DNA of 64,000 nucleotides from positions 24,506-88,505 of the forward strand of contig NZ_QOHG01000018.1 in NCBI RefSeq assembly GCF_003319125.1, read 5' to 3'. The notes below the pieces were generated by a model that did not search any database, was not told where the DNA came from, and was given only the letters and a program-made list of their open reading frames with translations. The stretch's first letter is position 1. Every line of letters starts with the position of its first letter. A program made the position numbers and the translations under genes. The DNA is from Blastococcus sp. TF02A-26 (lineage in GTDB: Bacteria; Actinomycetota; Actinomycetes; Mycobacteriales; Geodermatophilaceae). Below are positions 1-10,191 of the stretch, in pieces.

Positions 1-108
1 CGCGCCTTCGCCTGACGCGGGGCGGGCGCCCCACCCCCGCCCACGCGCCCCCGCGATGGCTGTGGACGGCGCAAGCGGGAGCCGGGGCACCTGCTCCCGC
101 CTCTCCCG

Positions 109-473
109 GTGCCCACCCCGCCCGTCCCCTCCCGGAGGCTGCCCCTGGCCGACCGGCGGGCCGGCTCGCCCATGGAGTCGGTGCTGCGCTGGCTGCTGCA
201 CGAGGCGGGAGTACCCGACCCGGACCTCCAGCACGTGGTGCGAGGGCGTCCGGGGAGTGGCTCGGCGAGGTCGATCTCGCCTGGCCCGATCAGCGGGTGC
301 TGGTGGAGTTCGACGGGGAGGTCCATCGCGACCGGCGGGTCTTCGTGCGCGACCTCCGCAGGCAGAACCGGCTCGTCCTGGCGGGCTGGACGACCCTCCG
401 GTTCAGCTCGGCCGACGTCCTCGGCCGGCCCCGGGAGGTCGTGGCGGCGATCCGCGCGGCGCTCGGGCGGTGA
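109..473 (+). pseudogene. DUF559-type endonuclease-like gene, frameshifted
   Basis: The N-terminal part is readable in one frame (LADRRAGSPMESVLRWLLHEAG, first 20 residues typical of DUF559 proteins) up to about 243. The C-terminal part (GEVDLAWPDQRVLVEFDGE, then a WTTLRFS stretch) is readable in another frame to a TGA at 471-473. Restoring one G in the GGG at 244-246 would join them. DUF559 proteins carry a very-short-patch-repair/restriction-endonuclease-like fold; the host role is unknown. The upstream part of the gene is degraded or lies outside the window. It may be a true pseudogene or a homopolymer base-call error. Confidence 0.6.
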
Positions 474-618
474 GCCCCCACGACTCCTACGGTCTCGTGG
501 CGATCGACCGCGGATGGCCACGAGTTCGCAGGACTCGCGCGCGCGGCGGTCGGCGCCGGAGACGAGGGTCACCCGGAGGGCGGCGGGGCCCCGGGAGCGG
601 CCCGGTACCCTCGTCGGC

Positions 619-858
619 GTGTCCCGGGTGGTCGTCGACGTCGTGCTCAAGCCGGAGATCTCCGACCCCCAGGGGCAGGCGGTGCTCGGCGCGCTCGGCC
701 GCCTGGGCCACGGCGGGGTGACCAGCGTCCGCCAGGGCAAGCACTTCGTCCTCGAGGTGGAGGGCACCCCCGACCGGGCGGAGCTCGAGCAGATCGCCCA
801 GACACTGCTCGCCAACCCGGTCATCGAGGACGTCGAGCTGCACCTCCCGACCGACTGA
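619..858 (+). CDS. purS: Phosphoribosylformylglycinamidine synthase subunit PurS
   Basis: 79 residues starting [20 protein letters not shown]. PurS bridges PurQ and PurL in the three-part FGAM synthase, step four of de novo purine synthesis in the cytoplasm. The GTG at 619 gives the family's usual length of about 80 and begins right at the conserved first strand; the longer upstream frame belongs to the decayed neighbour. It lies 10 bases before purQ and in the same direction as purQ and purL, so it is surely cotranscribed. Confidence 0.95.
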   Translation: MSRVVVDVVLKPEISDPQGQAVLGALGRLGHGGVTSVRQGKHFVLEVEGTPDRAELEQIAQTLLANPVIEDVELHLPTD

Positions 859-868
859 GAGAAGCACA

Positions 869-1540
869 GTGCGCATCGGTGTCATCACCTTCCCGGGCTC
901 CCTGGACGACGTCGACGCCGCTCGCGCGGTGCGCCTGGCCGGCGGGGAGTCCGTCGCGCTGTGGCACGGCGACCACGACCTGAAGGACGTCGACGCCGTC
1001 GTCCTCCCCGGCGGGTTCTCCTACGGCGACTACCTCCGCGCCGGCGCCATCGCCGCCCGCTCGCCGCTGATGCAGGACGTCGTCGCGGCCGCGAAGGGCG
1101 GTCTGCCGGTGCTCGGCATCTGCAACGGGTTCCAGGTGCTGTGCGAGTCGGGGCTGCTGCCCGGCGCCCTGCACCGCAACGCCCACCTGCACTTCCGCAA
1201 CCGCGACCAGCAGCTGCGGATCGAGCGTGCCGACACCGCCTGGACCGAGTCCTACGAGCAGGGCCAGACGATCGTCGTCCCGGTCAAGAACGGCGAGGGT
1301 CGCTACGTCGCCGCGCCCGCCGACCTCGAGCGGCTGGAGGGCGAGGGCCGGGTCGCCGTCCGCTACGTCGGTCGCAACCCCAACGGCAGCCTCAACGACA
1401 TCGCCGGGGTGACCAGCGAGAACGGCCGTGTCGTCGGGCTCATGCCGCACCCCGAGCACGCCGTCGAGGACCTCACCGGCCCGAGCACCGACGGCCTCGG
1501 CTTCTTCACCAGCGTCCTGAAGGCGGTCGTCGCAGCGTGA
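869..1540 (+). CDS. purQ: Phosphoribosylformylglycinamidine synthase glutaminase subunit PurQ
   Basis: 223 residues, class I glutamine amidotransferase. It frees ammonia from glutamine and passes it to PurL. The nucleophile elbow LGICNGFQ places the catalytic cysteine at about residue 85, and the His-Glu pair is in LMPHPEH near residues 194-196. GTG start at 869, directly after purS. The stop overlaps the purL start by four bases (GTGA), which implies translational coupling. Confidence 0.97.
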   Translation: MRIGVITFPGSLDDVDAARAVRLAGGESVALWHGDHDLKDVDAVVLPGGFSYGDYLRAGAIAARSPLMQDVVAAAKGGLPVLGICNGFQVLCESGLLPGALHRNAHLHFRNRDQQLRIERADTAWTESYEQGQTIVVPVKNGEGRYVAAPADLERLEGEGRVAVRYVGRNPNGSLNDIAGVTSENGRVVGLMPHPEHAVEDLTGPSTDGLGFFTSVLKAVVAA

Positions 1541-3837
1541 GCTCCCTGGACACCGTCGAGCGGGCGACCCAGTCCCCCGACGACGAGCAGCCGTACGCCG
1601 AGCTGGGACTCAAGGCCGACGAGTACGCCCGCATCAAGGGCATCCTCGGGCGCCGCCCCACCACCGCCGAGCTGGCCATGTACTCGGTCATGTGGAGCGA
1701 GCACTGCTCCTACAAGAGCTCCAAGGTGCACCTGCGCCGCTTCGGCGACCTGCCCCGCAGCGAGGCGCTGCTGGTCGGTATCGGCGAGAACGCCGGCGTG
1801 GTCGACGTCGGCGACGGCTACGCGGTGACCTTCAAGGTCGAGTCGCACAACCACCCCAGCTACGTGGAGCCCTACCAGGGCGCGGCCACCGGCGTCGGCG
1901 GCATCGTCCGCGACATCCTCACGATGGGCGCCCGCCCGGTCGCCGTCATGGACTCGCTGCGCTTCGGGCGCGCCGACGCCCCCGACACCGCCCGGGTCCT
2001 GCCCGGTGTCGTCGCCGGCGTCGGGGGCTACGGCAACTGCCTCGGGCTGCCCAACATCGGCGGCGAGCTGCTGTTCGACGACTGCTACGCGGGCAACCCG
2101 CTGGTCAACGCGCTGTGCGTCGGCGTCATGCGGCACGAGGACGTGCACCTGGCCAAGGCCGAGGGCGTCGGCAACAAGGTGATCCTGTTCGGCGCCCGCA
2201 CCGGCGGCGACGGCATCGGCGGGGTCAGCGTCCTGGCCAGCGAGACCTTCGACGAGACCGGCCCGGCCAAGCGCCCGAGCGTCCAGGTCGGCGACCCCTT
2301 CACGGAGAAGCTGCTCATCGAGGCGTGCCTCGAGCTCTTCGCCGCCGACCTCGTCACCGGCATCCAGGACCTCGGCGGCGCCGGCCTCTCCTGCGCGACG
2401 AGCGAGCTGGCCAGCGCCGGCACCGGCGGCATGCACGTCGACCTCGAGCGGGTGCCGCTGCGCGACAGCACCCTCACCCCGGCCGAGATCCTGATGAGCG
2501 AGTCGCAGGAGCGCATGTGCGCGATCGTCGAGCCGGACAAGGTCGACGCCTTCCTCGCCGTCTGCCGCAAGTGGGACGTGCTGGCCGCCGTCATCGGTGA
2601 GGTCACCGACGGCGACCGGCTGACCGTCGACTGGCACGGCGAGCGCATCGTCGACGTCCCGCCGCGCACGGTCGCGCACGAGGGCCCGGTCTACGAGCGG
2701 CCGATGGCCCGCCCCGCCGACCTCGACGCGCTGCAGGCCGACGACCCGGCCCGGCTGCCCCGCCCGGCCACGCCGGAGGAGCTCCAGGCCCACTGGCTCG
2801 CCGTCGTCGCCAGCCCCGACGGCGCCGACAAGACCTGGGTCACCGAGCAGTACGACCGCTACGTGCGCGGCAACACCGTGCTGGCCCAGCCCGAGGACGC
2901 CGGCGTCGTCCGCATCGACGAGGAGAGCTCCCGCGGGATCGCGCTCTCGCTCGACGGCAACGCCCGGTTCGCCCGGCTGGACCCCTACACCGGCGCGCAG
3001 CTCAACCTCGCCGAGGCCTACCGCAACGTCGCCGTCTCCGGCGCGACCCCGCTGGCGGTCACGAACTGCCTGAACTTCGGCTCGCCGGAGAACCCCGAGG
3101 TCATGTGGCAGTTCGCCGAGGCCGTGCGCGGCCTCGCCGACGGCTGCCGCGAGCTCGGCCTGCCGGTGACCGGTGGCAACGTCAGCCTCTACAACCAGAC
3201 CGGCGACGTGGCGATCAACCCGACGCCGGTGATCGGCGTGCTGGGCGTGCACCAGGACGTCCGCCGCCGGGTGCCCAGCGGCTGGCGGACCGCGGGGGAG
3301 ACGGTGCTGCTGCTCGGCACCACCCGCGAGGAACTCGGCGGCTCCGCCTGGGCCAGCGTCGTCCACGGCCACCTCGGCGGCCGCCCGCCGGCGCTGGACC
3401 TGGCCGCCGAGAAGGCCCTCGGCGAGCTGCTGGCCGCGCTCGCCCGCGAGGGCCAGGTCACCTCCGCGCACGACCTCGCCGACGGCGGGCTCGCCCAGGC
3501 ACTCGCCGAGTCGGCGCTGCGCCACGGCCTCGGCGCCCGGCTGACCCTGGACGGCGACCCCTTCGTGGCGCTGTTCAGCGAGTCCGTGGCCCGCGCCGTC
3601 GTCACCACCACCGACCCCGAGGCCGTGCGCGCCAGCGCCGAGTGGGCCGGCGTGCAGGTGACCGAGCTCGGCACGACGGGCGGCGACGCGCTCGTCGTCG
3701 AGAGCCTGCCCGAGCTGCCGCTCGCCGAGCTCCGCGCCGCCTGGACGGCGACCCTGCCGGCGCTGTTCGGCTCCCCCGAGGCCGCGACCGGGCAGGCCGC
3801 CGGCGCCGTTCCCGCGGGGACGGTGCCCACCAGCTGA
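1537..3837 (+). CDS. purL: Phosphoribosylformylglycinamidine synthase subunit PurL (small type)
   Basis: 766 residues, the short PurL that works with separate PurS and PurQ, unlike the single-chain E. coli enzyme. It makes FGAM from FGAR, ATP and ammonia. The [12 protein letters not shown] motif (catalytic His about residue 56) and the VESHNHPS and [10 protein letters not shown] motifs are visible. The GTG at 1537 overlaps the purQ stop and is the only start that removes a long non-homologous N-terminal extension. The frame is intact throughout. Confidence 0.97.
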   Translation: MSSLDTVERATQSPDDEQPYAELGLKADEYARIKGILGRRPTTAELAMYSVMWSEHCSYKSSKVHLRRFGDLPRSEALLVGIGENAGVVDVGDGYAVTFKVESHNHPSYVEPYQGAATGVGGIVRDILTMGARPVAVMDSLRFGRADAPDTARVLPGVVAGVGGYGNCLGLPNIGGELLFDDCYAGNPLVNALCVGVMRHEDVHLAKAEGVGNKVILFGARTGGDGIGGVSVLASETFDETGPAKRPSVQVGDPFTEKLLIEACLELFAADLVTGIQDLGGAGLSCATSELASAGTGGMHVDLERVPLRDSTLTPAEILMSESQERMCAIVEPDKVDAFLAVCRKWDVLAAVIGEVTDGDRLTVDWHGERIVDVPPRTVAHEGPVYERPMARPADLDALQADDPARLPRPATPEELQAHWLAVVASPDGADKTWVTEQYDRYVRGNTVLAQPEDAGVVRIDEESSRGIALSLDGNARFARLDPYTGAQLNLAEAYRNVAVSGATPLAVTNCLNFGSPENPEVMWQFAEAVRGLADGCRELGLPVTGGNVSLYNQTGDVAINPTPVIGVLGVHQDVRRRVPSGWRTAGETVLLLGTTREELGGSAWASVVHGHLGGRPPALDLAAEKALGELLAALAREGQVTSAHDLADGGLAQALAESALRHGLGARLTLDGDPFVALFSESVARAVVTTTDPEAVRASAEWAGVQVTELGTTGGDALVVESLPELPLAELRAAWTATLPALFGSPEAATGQAAGAVPAGTVPTS

Positions 3838-4223
3838 TGGCCGGCACGGCCCCCATCCCCGCCGAGGAGCTGCGCGCCGCCGTCGACGCCGTCCGCCCCT
3901 GGCTGGCCGGCGACGCGGAGCAGCCGCCGCGGTCGGTGCTGGGCGCGGCGGTGAAGACCAGCACGCGCTGGCTGGCCCAGCAGGTGCCGGGCCGGTCGGT
4001 GGAGCTCCGGGTGCCCCCGCACGTCGCCGTCCAGCTGGTGCCCGGACCGCGGCACACGCGGGGCACCCCGCCCAACGTCGTGGAGACCGACGCGGCCACC
4101 TGGCTGCGGCTGGCCACCGGCGCCATGACGTGGGGCGCGGCGCTCGCCGAGGGTCGGGTCAGCGCCAGCGGCAACCGCGCCGACCTGTCCGAGCACCTGC
4201 CCCTGCGCCCCCTGCGGCCCTGA
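3837..4223 (+). CDS. Sterol-carrier-family small protein linked to purL
   Basis: 128 residues. The ATG at 3837 overlaps the purL TGA by one base, so it belongs to the pur transcript. The part [16 protein letters not shown] followed by a [11 protein letters not shown] segment resembles the bacterial sterol-carrier (SCP2-like) domain often found next to purL in actinobacteria. SCP2 folds bind hydrophobic ligands; no ligand or purine role can be read from the sequence. The family assignment rests on pattern memory. Confidence 0.8.
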   Translation: MAGTAPIPAEELRAAVDAVRPWLAGDAEQPPRSVLGAAVKTSTRWLAQQVPGRSVELRVPPHVAVQLVPGPRHTRGTPPNVVETDAATWLRLATGAMTWGAALAEGRVSASGNRADLSEHLPLRPLRP

Positions 4224-4268
4224 CGCCCGGGGTGGCCGGCCGTCGTGACCGGCGCCCCCGGGGACAGG

Positions 4269-4737
4269 TCAGCCGGCGTACGGCGCGGCGACGTCCAGGA
4301 CCCAGGTCACGCCGAACCGGTCGGTCAGCATGCCCGAGGCCGGGGCCCACTGCGACGGGCCGTAGGTGTCGAGGACGTCGGCGCCGACCACCAGCCGGTC
4401 CCACAGCCCGCCGACCTCCTCGACGCTCGTCCCCCGGACGGAGACGAAGAACGGCTGTTCGGTCAGGGTCGTGAACTGCTCCCGACGCGTGGACCCGGCG
4501 GCTCCGGCCAGTCCGCCGTCCGTCGTCCCCGGGACGTCGTAGGCCATGACGCTGAACCCCGTTCGGCGCCACGACCTGGCCGAACACCACCTTGCCGGCG
4601 TCGGGCAGGTCCGCCGGCATCCCGGCGTCCCCGTACGTGACGACGACGACCTGCCCGCCGAAGACCGAGCCGTAGAACTCGAGCGCCTCGCGGGCCTGCC
4701 CGGTGAAGTTCAGGTGGGTGGTGGTCTGGACCGTCAT
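4269..4737 (-). pseudogene. VOC/PhnB-like glyoxalase-fold protein, frameshifted
   Basis: Starts MTVQTTTHLNFTGQAREALE at 4737, with AGGAG nine bases upstream, and reads through FGQVVAPNG. The frame then breaks at a run of four C (4557-4560, GGGG on the coding strand) and resumes as FSVMAYDVPG down to a stop at 4269. Removing one G restores a protein of about 155 residues of the PhnB/VOC type. These are metal-binding or dioxygenase-fold proteins of varied function. It is divergent from the WYL regulator at 4844, which may control it. It could be a pseudogene or a sequence error. Confidence 0.7.
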
Positions 4738-4843
4738 GGCGTGCACTCCTCGTTCGCGCGACCGGAACGTCCCGGCCGTCGAGGAGGAGACTCGCAGCGG
4801 TACAGGACAGGGACGGTCCGCTTCTCGCGGCAGACTCAGGGGC

Positions 4844-5830
4844 GTGCCGACGACCTCAGCGCCGACCACCTCCAGCCGCCTGCTGCGCCTGCTGTCGCTG
4901 CTGCAGGCCCGACGCGACTGGCCCGGCTCGCTGCTGGCCGACCGCCTGGAGGTGAGCGACCGCACCGTGCGCCGTGACGTCGACCGGCTCCGCGAGCTCG
5001 GCTATCCGATCCGCGCGATCAAGGGACCCGACGGCGGCTACCGCCTCGAGGCCGGCAGCCAACTGCCGCCACTGCTCTTCGACGACGAGCAGGCGGTGGC
5101 GATCGCCGTGGCGCTCGCGGCCGTCGCCACGACCGGTGCGGGCGTCGACGAGGCGGCCGACCGGGCCCTCACCACGCTGCGGCAGGTGATGCCCGCGCGG
5201 CTGCGGCACCGCGTCGACGGCATCGAGATGACGGCGGTTCCCCGTGATTCCGCCGAGGCGCGGGTGGACCCCACGGTCCTGCTGCACATCGGGTCCGCGG
5301 TCCGCGCCCGCGAGGAGCTGCGCTTCGACCATGGGGCGCCCGGGGACGACGCCCGTCCGCCACGGCAGGTGCAGCCGCACCACCTCGTGGCGCGGGGCGG
5401 TCGCTGGTACGTGGTGGCGTGGGAGCCCGGTCGGGAGGACTGGCGCGTGTTCCGGGCCGACCGGATGGTGCTGCGCACCCCGAACGGCCCGCGGTTCGCC
5501 CCGCGCGAGGTCCCCGGAGGCGACGTCGGTCGCTTCGTGGAAGGCCGGTTCCGCGGAGCCGTGCAGGCGGACCGGTGGCCGTGCGAGGGGGAGGTGGTGC
5601 TCTCCAGGCCTGCCGCGGACGTCGTCCCCTTCGCCGGCGACGCCACGGTCGAGCCGCTGGGTCCGGGACGTTGCCGGGTGCGGATGGGCTCGTGGTCCTG
5701 GGCCGGACTGGCCGCGGCGCTGGCTCGCTTCGACGCCGACGTGGAGGTGCTCGGGCCCCCCGCGCTCCGGGAGGCGTTCGGGGATCTCGCCGTCCGTGCC
5801 GCTCGAGCCGCGGGGACCTCAGGTGGATGA
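4844..5830 (+). CDS. HTH-WYL transcriptional regulator (YafY type)
   Basis: 328 residues. An N-terminal winged HTH (about residues 8-65: LLADRLEVSDRTVRRDVDRL) is followed by a WYL domain (HHLVARGGRWYVVAWEPG, near residues 185-205) and a C-terminal WCX-like part. WYL proteins bind DNA and sense ligands or nucleic acids. GTG start at 4844. The 106-base gap to the divergent VOC gene likely holds both promoters. The target and ligand are unknown. Confidence 0.88.
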   Translation: MPTTSAPTTSSRLLRLLSLLQARRDWPGSLLADRLEVSDRTVRRDVDRLRELGYPIRAIKGPDGGYRLEAGSQLPPLLFDDEQAVAIAVALAAVATTGAGVDEAADRALTTLRQVMPARLRHRVDGIEMTAVPRDSAEARVDPTVLLHIGSAVRAREELRFDHGAPGDDARPPRQVQPHHLVARGGRWYVVAWEPGREDWRVFRADRMVLRTPNGPRFAPREVPGGDVGRFVEGRFRGAVQADRWPCEGEVVLSRPAADVVPFAGDATVEPLGPGRCRVRMGSWSWAGLAAALARFDADVEVLGPPALREAFGDLAVRAARAAGTSGG

Positions 5831-5896
5831 CCCCGGCCGAGCGCCCGGTCGCCGCGTGCGAGAGTGCGACATCGCCCGCTGCCCCACGGAGGTGTC

Positions 5897-6676
5897 ATGG
5901 AGGCGTCGTTCACGCCGGACGGCGACCGGCTGGTGCCGGCGCCCCCGGCTCGCAGCCCCTGGTCGGACGAGATGGTCAACGGCCACCACGTCGGCGGGCT
6001 GGTCGCCTGGGCCGTGCAGCGGGACTCGCCCGACCCCGACCTGCAACTCGCCCGGCTGACGGTCGACATGGTGCGACCGGTGCCGATGCGTCCGCTGCGG
6101 GTGCTCACCCGCCGGGTCCGCGACGGCCGGCGGCTGACCGCGTTCGACGTGAGCGTCGTCGACGGCGACGTCGAGGTGGCCCGGGGCTCGGCGCTGCTGC
6201 TGCGCCGCTCGGAGCACCCGGGTGGCGAGCCGTGGGCCCCGGAGGCGTGGGACGTCCCGCCGCCCGAGGCGTTCGAGGGAGCCACCGGCGGCGCGATGTC
6301 GTTCGAGATCCGGCGGATCGACGACTGGAACGGCCGCCGGGGCCGGGTGTGGCTGCGGGAGCGGACCGAGTTCGTCGCGGGGGAGCCCCTGACGCCGATG
6401 CTGCGGGCCGCGCTCATGGCCGACTTCGCCAACCCGCTGGGCAACTCCGGCGGATCGGGCCTGGAGTTCATCAACGCCGACCTGACGCTGTACCTGGCGC
6501 GGGACCCGCGCGGCGAGTGGATCGGCATGGAGTCCGCCGGCCACGTGGGCGCCGACGGTATCGGGGCCGGGACGGCGTGGATGTACGACCGCGACGGCCG
6601 GATCGGGCACTGCGTCGCCGCCGCGCTGGCCGATCCCCGGATCCTGAGCCGCTACGAGGCGCCCGCGCAGCGCTGA
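5897..6676 (+). CDS. TesB-like acyl-CoA thioesterase family protein
   Basis: 259 residues with the double hot-dog layout of TesB-like thioesterases: an N-terminal half with NGHHVGGLVAWAV and LTVDMVRPVPM, and a C-terminal half with ADFANPLGN and EWIGMES. Such enzymes cleave acyl-CoA to free acid and CoA. The ATG at 5897 is preceded by GGAGGTG at 5887-5894, which is why it is preferred over the GTG 33 bases upstream. The physiological substrate is unknown. Confidence 0.75.
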   Translation: MEASFTPDGDRLVPAPPARSPWSDEMVNGHHVGGLVAWAVQRDSPDPDLQLARLTVDMVRPVPMRPLRVLTRRVRDGRRLTAFDVSVVDGDVEVARGSALLLRRSEHPGGEPWAPEAWDVPPPEAFEGATGGAMSFEIRRIDDWNGRRGRVWLRERTEFVAGEPLTPMLRAALMADFANPLGNSGGSGLEFINADLTLYLARDPRGEWIGMESAGHVGADGIGAGTAWMYDRDGRIGHCVAAALADPRILSRYEAPAQR

Positions 6677-6677
6677 G

Positions 6678-6827
6678 TCACCCGCCGAAGAGGTCCAGCG
6701 CCGTCCTGACCGTCTGGTAGAGCCCGTACGCCAGCGGCACCCCGACCAGCGTCCAGGCGAACGCGATCAGGCCGGTCGGTGTGTGGACGGGCCGCTGGCC
6801 GTTCTGGGAGGGAGCCGGGGTGCTCAT
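6678..6827 (-). CDS. Small membrane partner of the MFS transporter
   Basis: 49 residues, one predicted membrane helix (TGLIAFAWTLVGVPLAYGLY) and a short C-tail. Its ATG (6827) overlaps the TGA of the upstream MFS gene in an ATGA, so the two are translationally coupled. Small one-helix proteins after OFA-type MFS genes are known in actinobacteria as MFS small subunits. Here the identification rests on size, topology and position. Confidence 0.75.
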   Translation of the reverse strand: MSTPAPSQNGQRPVHTPTGLIAFAWTLVGVPLAYGLYQTVRTALDLFGG

Positions 6828-8240
6828 CGGGCGGCGCTCCGTTCGGGGGTCGGGGCGCCCTCGGCGCCGGGGGCCTTCGGCTCGTGCCACTTCGCGGCGA
6901 CCGGCTTCACCAGGAGGTTGGCGACGAACCCGACCGCCAGCAGGCCGACCATGATGAACAGCGCCGGCCGGTAGTCGCCGGCCTGCAGGGTGCCGGGCTC
7001 GCCCTGGGTGTCCAGGACGCCGTTGACGATGAGCGGTCCGGCGACGCCCGCCGCCGCCCACGCGGTCAGCAGCCGGCCGTGGATGGCGCCCACCTGGTAG
7101 GTGCCGAACAGGTCGCGCAGGTACGCCGGGACGGTGGCGAACCCGCCGCCGTAGAACGAGATGATCACCGCGGCCAGGATCACGAACAGCCACGTGGCGC
7201 TGCTGCCGACGGTGGCCAGGCCGATGTAGAGGAGCAGCCCCACGCCGAGGTAGATCATGTAGTTGGGCTTGCGGCCGAGGAAGTCCGACGTCGAGGACCA
7301 GACGAACCGGCCGGCCATGTTGAACAGCGACAGGACGCCGACGAACCCGGTGGCCGCGGTCAGGGCGACGCTGGAGTCGCCGGCGTCGTCGCGGAAGAAG
7401 TCCTGGATCATCGGGCTGGCCTGCTCGAGGATGCCGATCCCGGCCGTGACGTTGCAGAACAGCACGATCCACAGCAGCCAGAACTGCGGGGTCTTGATCG
7501 CGTTGGCCGCCGAGACGCTCTCGGTGGTCACGAGCGCCTTCTGCTTCACCGAGGAGGGGTCCCAGCCGTCGGGCTTCCAGCCCTCCGCGGGCACCCGGAT
7601 GATCGTCGCCCCGAAGAGCATGAAGAACAGGTAGACGACGCCGAGGGTGAGGAAGAGCAGCGCCACGGCGTTGCCGCCGGGGACCGTGCCCGCCGTCCCG
7701 TCGTAGTCGGGGTCGTAGAGGTCCATCAGCTGCCGTGACAGCGGCGAGGCGATGAGGGCGCCGCCCCCGAAGCCCATGATCGCCATGCCGGTGGCCAGGC
7801 CCGGCCGGTCCGGGAACCACTTGATCAGCGTCGACACCGGCGAGATGTAGCCGATGCCCAGACCGATGCCGCCGATGACGCCGTAGCCCAGATACAGCAG
7901 CCACAGCTGGTCGGTGGCGATGCCCAGCGCTCCGACGAGGAACCCGGTGGACCAGCAGATCGCCGAGACGAACATCGCCGCGCGGGGGCCGTTGCGGTCG
8001 ACCCAGGTGCCGAACACCGCGGCGGACAGCCCGAGCATGACGATCGCGATGGAGAAGACGATGCCGATCGCCGTCTGGCTGACCTGGAAGTCCTCGACCA
8101 GCGCGGTCTTGTAGACGCTCGTGGCGTACGCCTGGCCGATGCACAGGTGGACGGCCAGCGCGGCCGGCGGGATGAGCCAGCGGTTGAACCCCGGGGCGGG
8201 CGACGATGCGCTCGCGCGCCAGGAAGCTCGGCACTGCCAC
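6824..8240 (-). pseudogene. OFA-family MFS transporter (oxalate/formate-antiporter type), frameshifted near the N-terminus
   Basis: About 470 residues with 12 hydrophobic segments and OFA hallmarks ([37 protein letters not shown]). The GTG at 8240 with GGAGGT upstream starts [17 protein letters not shown], which lies in a different frame from the rest ([11 protein letters not shown] onward). The break is in the CCCCGGGG at 8189-8196; removing one base restores the frame. The rest is intact, so a base-call error is likely. The OFA family moves carboxylates such as oxalate, formate or lactate; the substrate here is unknown. Confidence 0.75.
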
Positions 8241-8434
8241 GGGCTGACCTCCGCCGGTCGGACTCCCGGGAGCCCCGGGCGGCGGCCCGTGACGCCGGTC
8301 ACGGACCGCCAGGGACGCTACGGCCGCTTCCGTTCCGCCGCCTGTCGAAGGCGGTGCACCACCCGGTCGTGGGCCAGCGTCCGTCCGCCGCCCGCGAGGG
8401 GTGGCCGGAGCCGGGTGCTCCTAGGCTCGGGGGC

Positions 8435-9520
8435 ATGGCCTACGAGGTGAAGGGCGTCGTCGCCCGTGGCAAGGGTGCCCCCGTCAGCATCGAGACGATC
8501 GTCGTGCCGGACCCCGGGCCGGGGGAGGCCGTCGTCGACGTCCAGGCCTGCGGGGTGTGCCACACCGACCTGCACTACCGCGACGGCGGCATCAACGACG
8601 ACTTCCCGTTCCTGCTGGGCCACGAGGCCGCCGGCACGGTCGCGGCGGTGGGGGAGGGCGTCACCAACGTCGCGGTCGGCGACTTCGTCGTCCTGAACTG
8701 GCGGGCGGTCTGCGGTCAGTGCCGGGCCTGTCTCAAGGGCGAGCCGCAGTACTGCTTCGACACCCACAACGCCGCGCAGAAGATGACGCTGACCGACGGC
8801 ACCGAGCTGTCGCCGGCGCTGGGCATCGGCGCCTTCGTCGAGAAGACGCTGGTCCACTCCGGCCAGTGCACCAAGGTGGACCCGCAGGCCCCGGCCACGG
8901 CGGCCGGCCTGCTCGGCTGCGGCGTCATGGCCGGCGTCGGCGCGGCGATCAACACCGGCGGGGTCCGCCGCGGTGAGTCGGTCGCGGTCTTCGGCTGCGG
9001 TGGCGTCGGTGACGCGGCGATCGCCGGCGCGAAGCTGGCCGGGGCGACGACGATCGTGGCCGTCGACATCGACGACCGGAAACTGGAGTGGGCGCGGCAG
9101 TTCGGCGCCACCCACACCGTCAACTCCCGGGAGACCGACGCCGTCGAGGCGATCAAGGCCGCCACCGGCGGCTTCGGGGTCGACGTCGCCATCGACGCCG
9201 TCGGCCACCCGGCGGTGTTCGAGCAGGCCTTCTACGCCCGCGACCTCGCCGGCCGGGTCGTGCTGGTCGGCGTCCCCACGCCCGACATGAAGATCGGACT
9301 CCCGCTCATCGAGGTGTTCGGCCGCGGTGGGGCGCTGAAGTCCTCCTGGTACGGCGACTGCCTGCCGTCGCGCGACTTCCCGATGCTGGTCGACCTCTAC
9401 CTGCAGGGCCGGTTCCCGCTCGACGACTTCGTCAGCGAGACGATCGGGCTGGACTCCGTGGAGTCGGCGTTCGAGAAGATGCACAAGGGCGAGGTCCTGC
9501 GCTCGGTCGTGGTGTTCTGA
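8435..9520 (+). CDS. mscR: S-(hydroxymethyl)mycothiol dehydrogenase
   Basis: 361 residues, zinc-dependent class III-like alcohol dehydrogenase. Visible are the catalytic zinc cysteine in ACGVCHTD (about residue 39), GHEAAG, the structural zinc cluster [15 protein letters not shown] and the NAD loop [13 protein letters not shown]. It oxidises the formaldehyde-mycothiol adduct to S-formylmycothiol. Mycothiol is the actinobacterial thiol, consistent with the host. The MBL gene three bases downstream is its usual partner. Confidence 0.9.
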   Translation: MAYEVKGVVARGKGAPVSIETIVVPDPGPGEAVVDVQACGVCHTDLHYRDGGINDDFPFLLGHEAAGTVAAVGEGVTNVAVGDFVVLNWRAVCGQCRACLKGEPQYCFDTHNAAQKMTLTDGTELSPALGIGAFVEKTLVHSGQCTKVDPQAPATAAGLLGCGVMAGVGAAINTGGVRRGESVAVFGCGGVGDAAIAGAKLAGATTIVAVDIDDRKLEWARQFGATHTVNSRETDAVEAIKAATGGFGVDVAIDAVGHPAVFEQAFYARDLAGRVVLVGVPTPDMKIGLPLIEVFGRGGALKSSWYGDCLPSRDFPMLVDLYLQGRFPLDDFVSETIGLDSVESAFEKMHKGEVLRSVVVF

Positions 9521-9522
9521 CC

Positions 9523-10143
9523 ATGGGCGCACGCATCGACAAGACCGTGATCAGCGGCGTCTTCAGCCTCGACGGGCAGGACTTCGACGTCGACAACAAC
9601 GTCTGGCTGGTGGGCGACGACACCCACGTGCTCGTCATCGACGCCCCGCACCGGCCGGAGCCGATCATCGAGGCGGTCGGCGGCCGGACGGTGGCCGGCA
9701 TCGTGCTCACCCACGGGCACAACGACCACATCACCGCCGCCGTGGCCCTGCGCGAGGCCGTCGACGCCCCGATCTGGTTCCCCGCCGCCGACCGGATGCT
9801 GTGGGACATGGTCTACGGCCAGAGCCAGCCGGCCGCCGACCCCGACCGCGACCTCCCCGAGGGGACGACGTTCCGGATCGCCGGCTCGACGCTGGTCGCG
9901 CTGCACACCCCCGGCCACTCACCGGGCAGCACCTGCCTGCACTCCGCCGACCTGAACACCGTCTTCACCGGCGACACGCTGTTCTGCGGCGGGCCCGGGG
10001 CCACCGGCCGGTCGTTCAGCGACCACCCGACGATCGTCGCCTCGATCCGGTCGAAGCTGCTCACGCTGCACGGCGACACCGTCGTCCGGACCGGGCACGG
10101 GGACGACACGACCATCGCTGCGGAGCTGCGCACGGTCCACTGA
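9523..10143 (+). CDS. MBL-fold hydrolase paired with mycothiol dehydrogenase
   Basis: 206 residues, with the metallo-beta-lactamase signature THGHNDH, then HTPGHSPGS and TGDTLF. It starts three bases after the mscR stop, so it is in the same operon. Proteins in this position are thought to hydrolyse S-formylmycothiol to formate and mycothiol. The fold is certain; the substrate is inferred from context. Confidence 0.85.
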   Translation: MGARIDKTVISGVFSLDGQDFDVDNNVWLVGDDTHVLVIDAPHRPEPIIEAVGGRTVAGIVLTHGHNDHITAAVALREAVDAPIWFPAADRMLWDMVYGQSQPAADPDRDLPEGTTFRIAGSTLVALHTPGHSPGSTCLHSADLNTVFTGDTLFCGGPGATGRSFSDHPTIVASIRSKLLTLHGDTVVRTGHGDDTTIAAELRTVH

Positions 10144-10191
10144 GCGGTCGAGCAGGGCGGGCAGCCGGTACGGGGGACGAGTGGAGCGACG

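Noticed and set aside
1363..3525. 720-codon open frame opposite purL
   Set aside because: It is the antisense of a highly conserved essential gene in GC-rich DNA; composition (Val/Gly/Ala/Asp-rich, no motifs) is that of a shadow frame. The same holds for other long frames opposite real genes.
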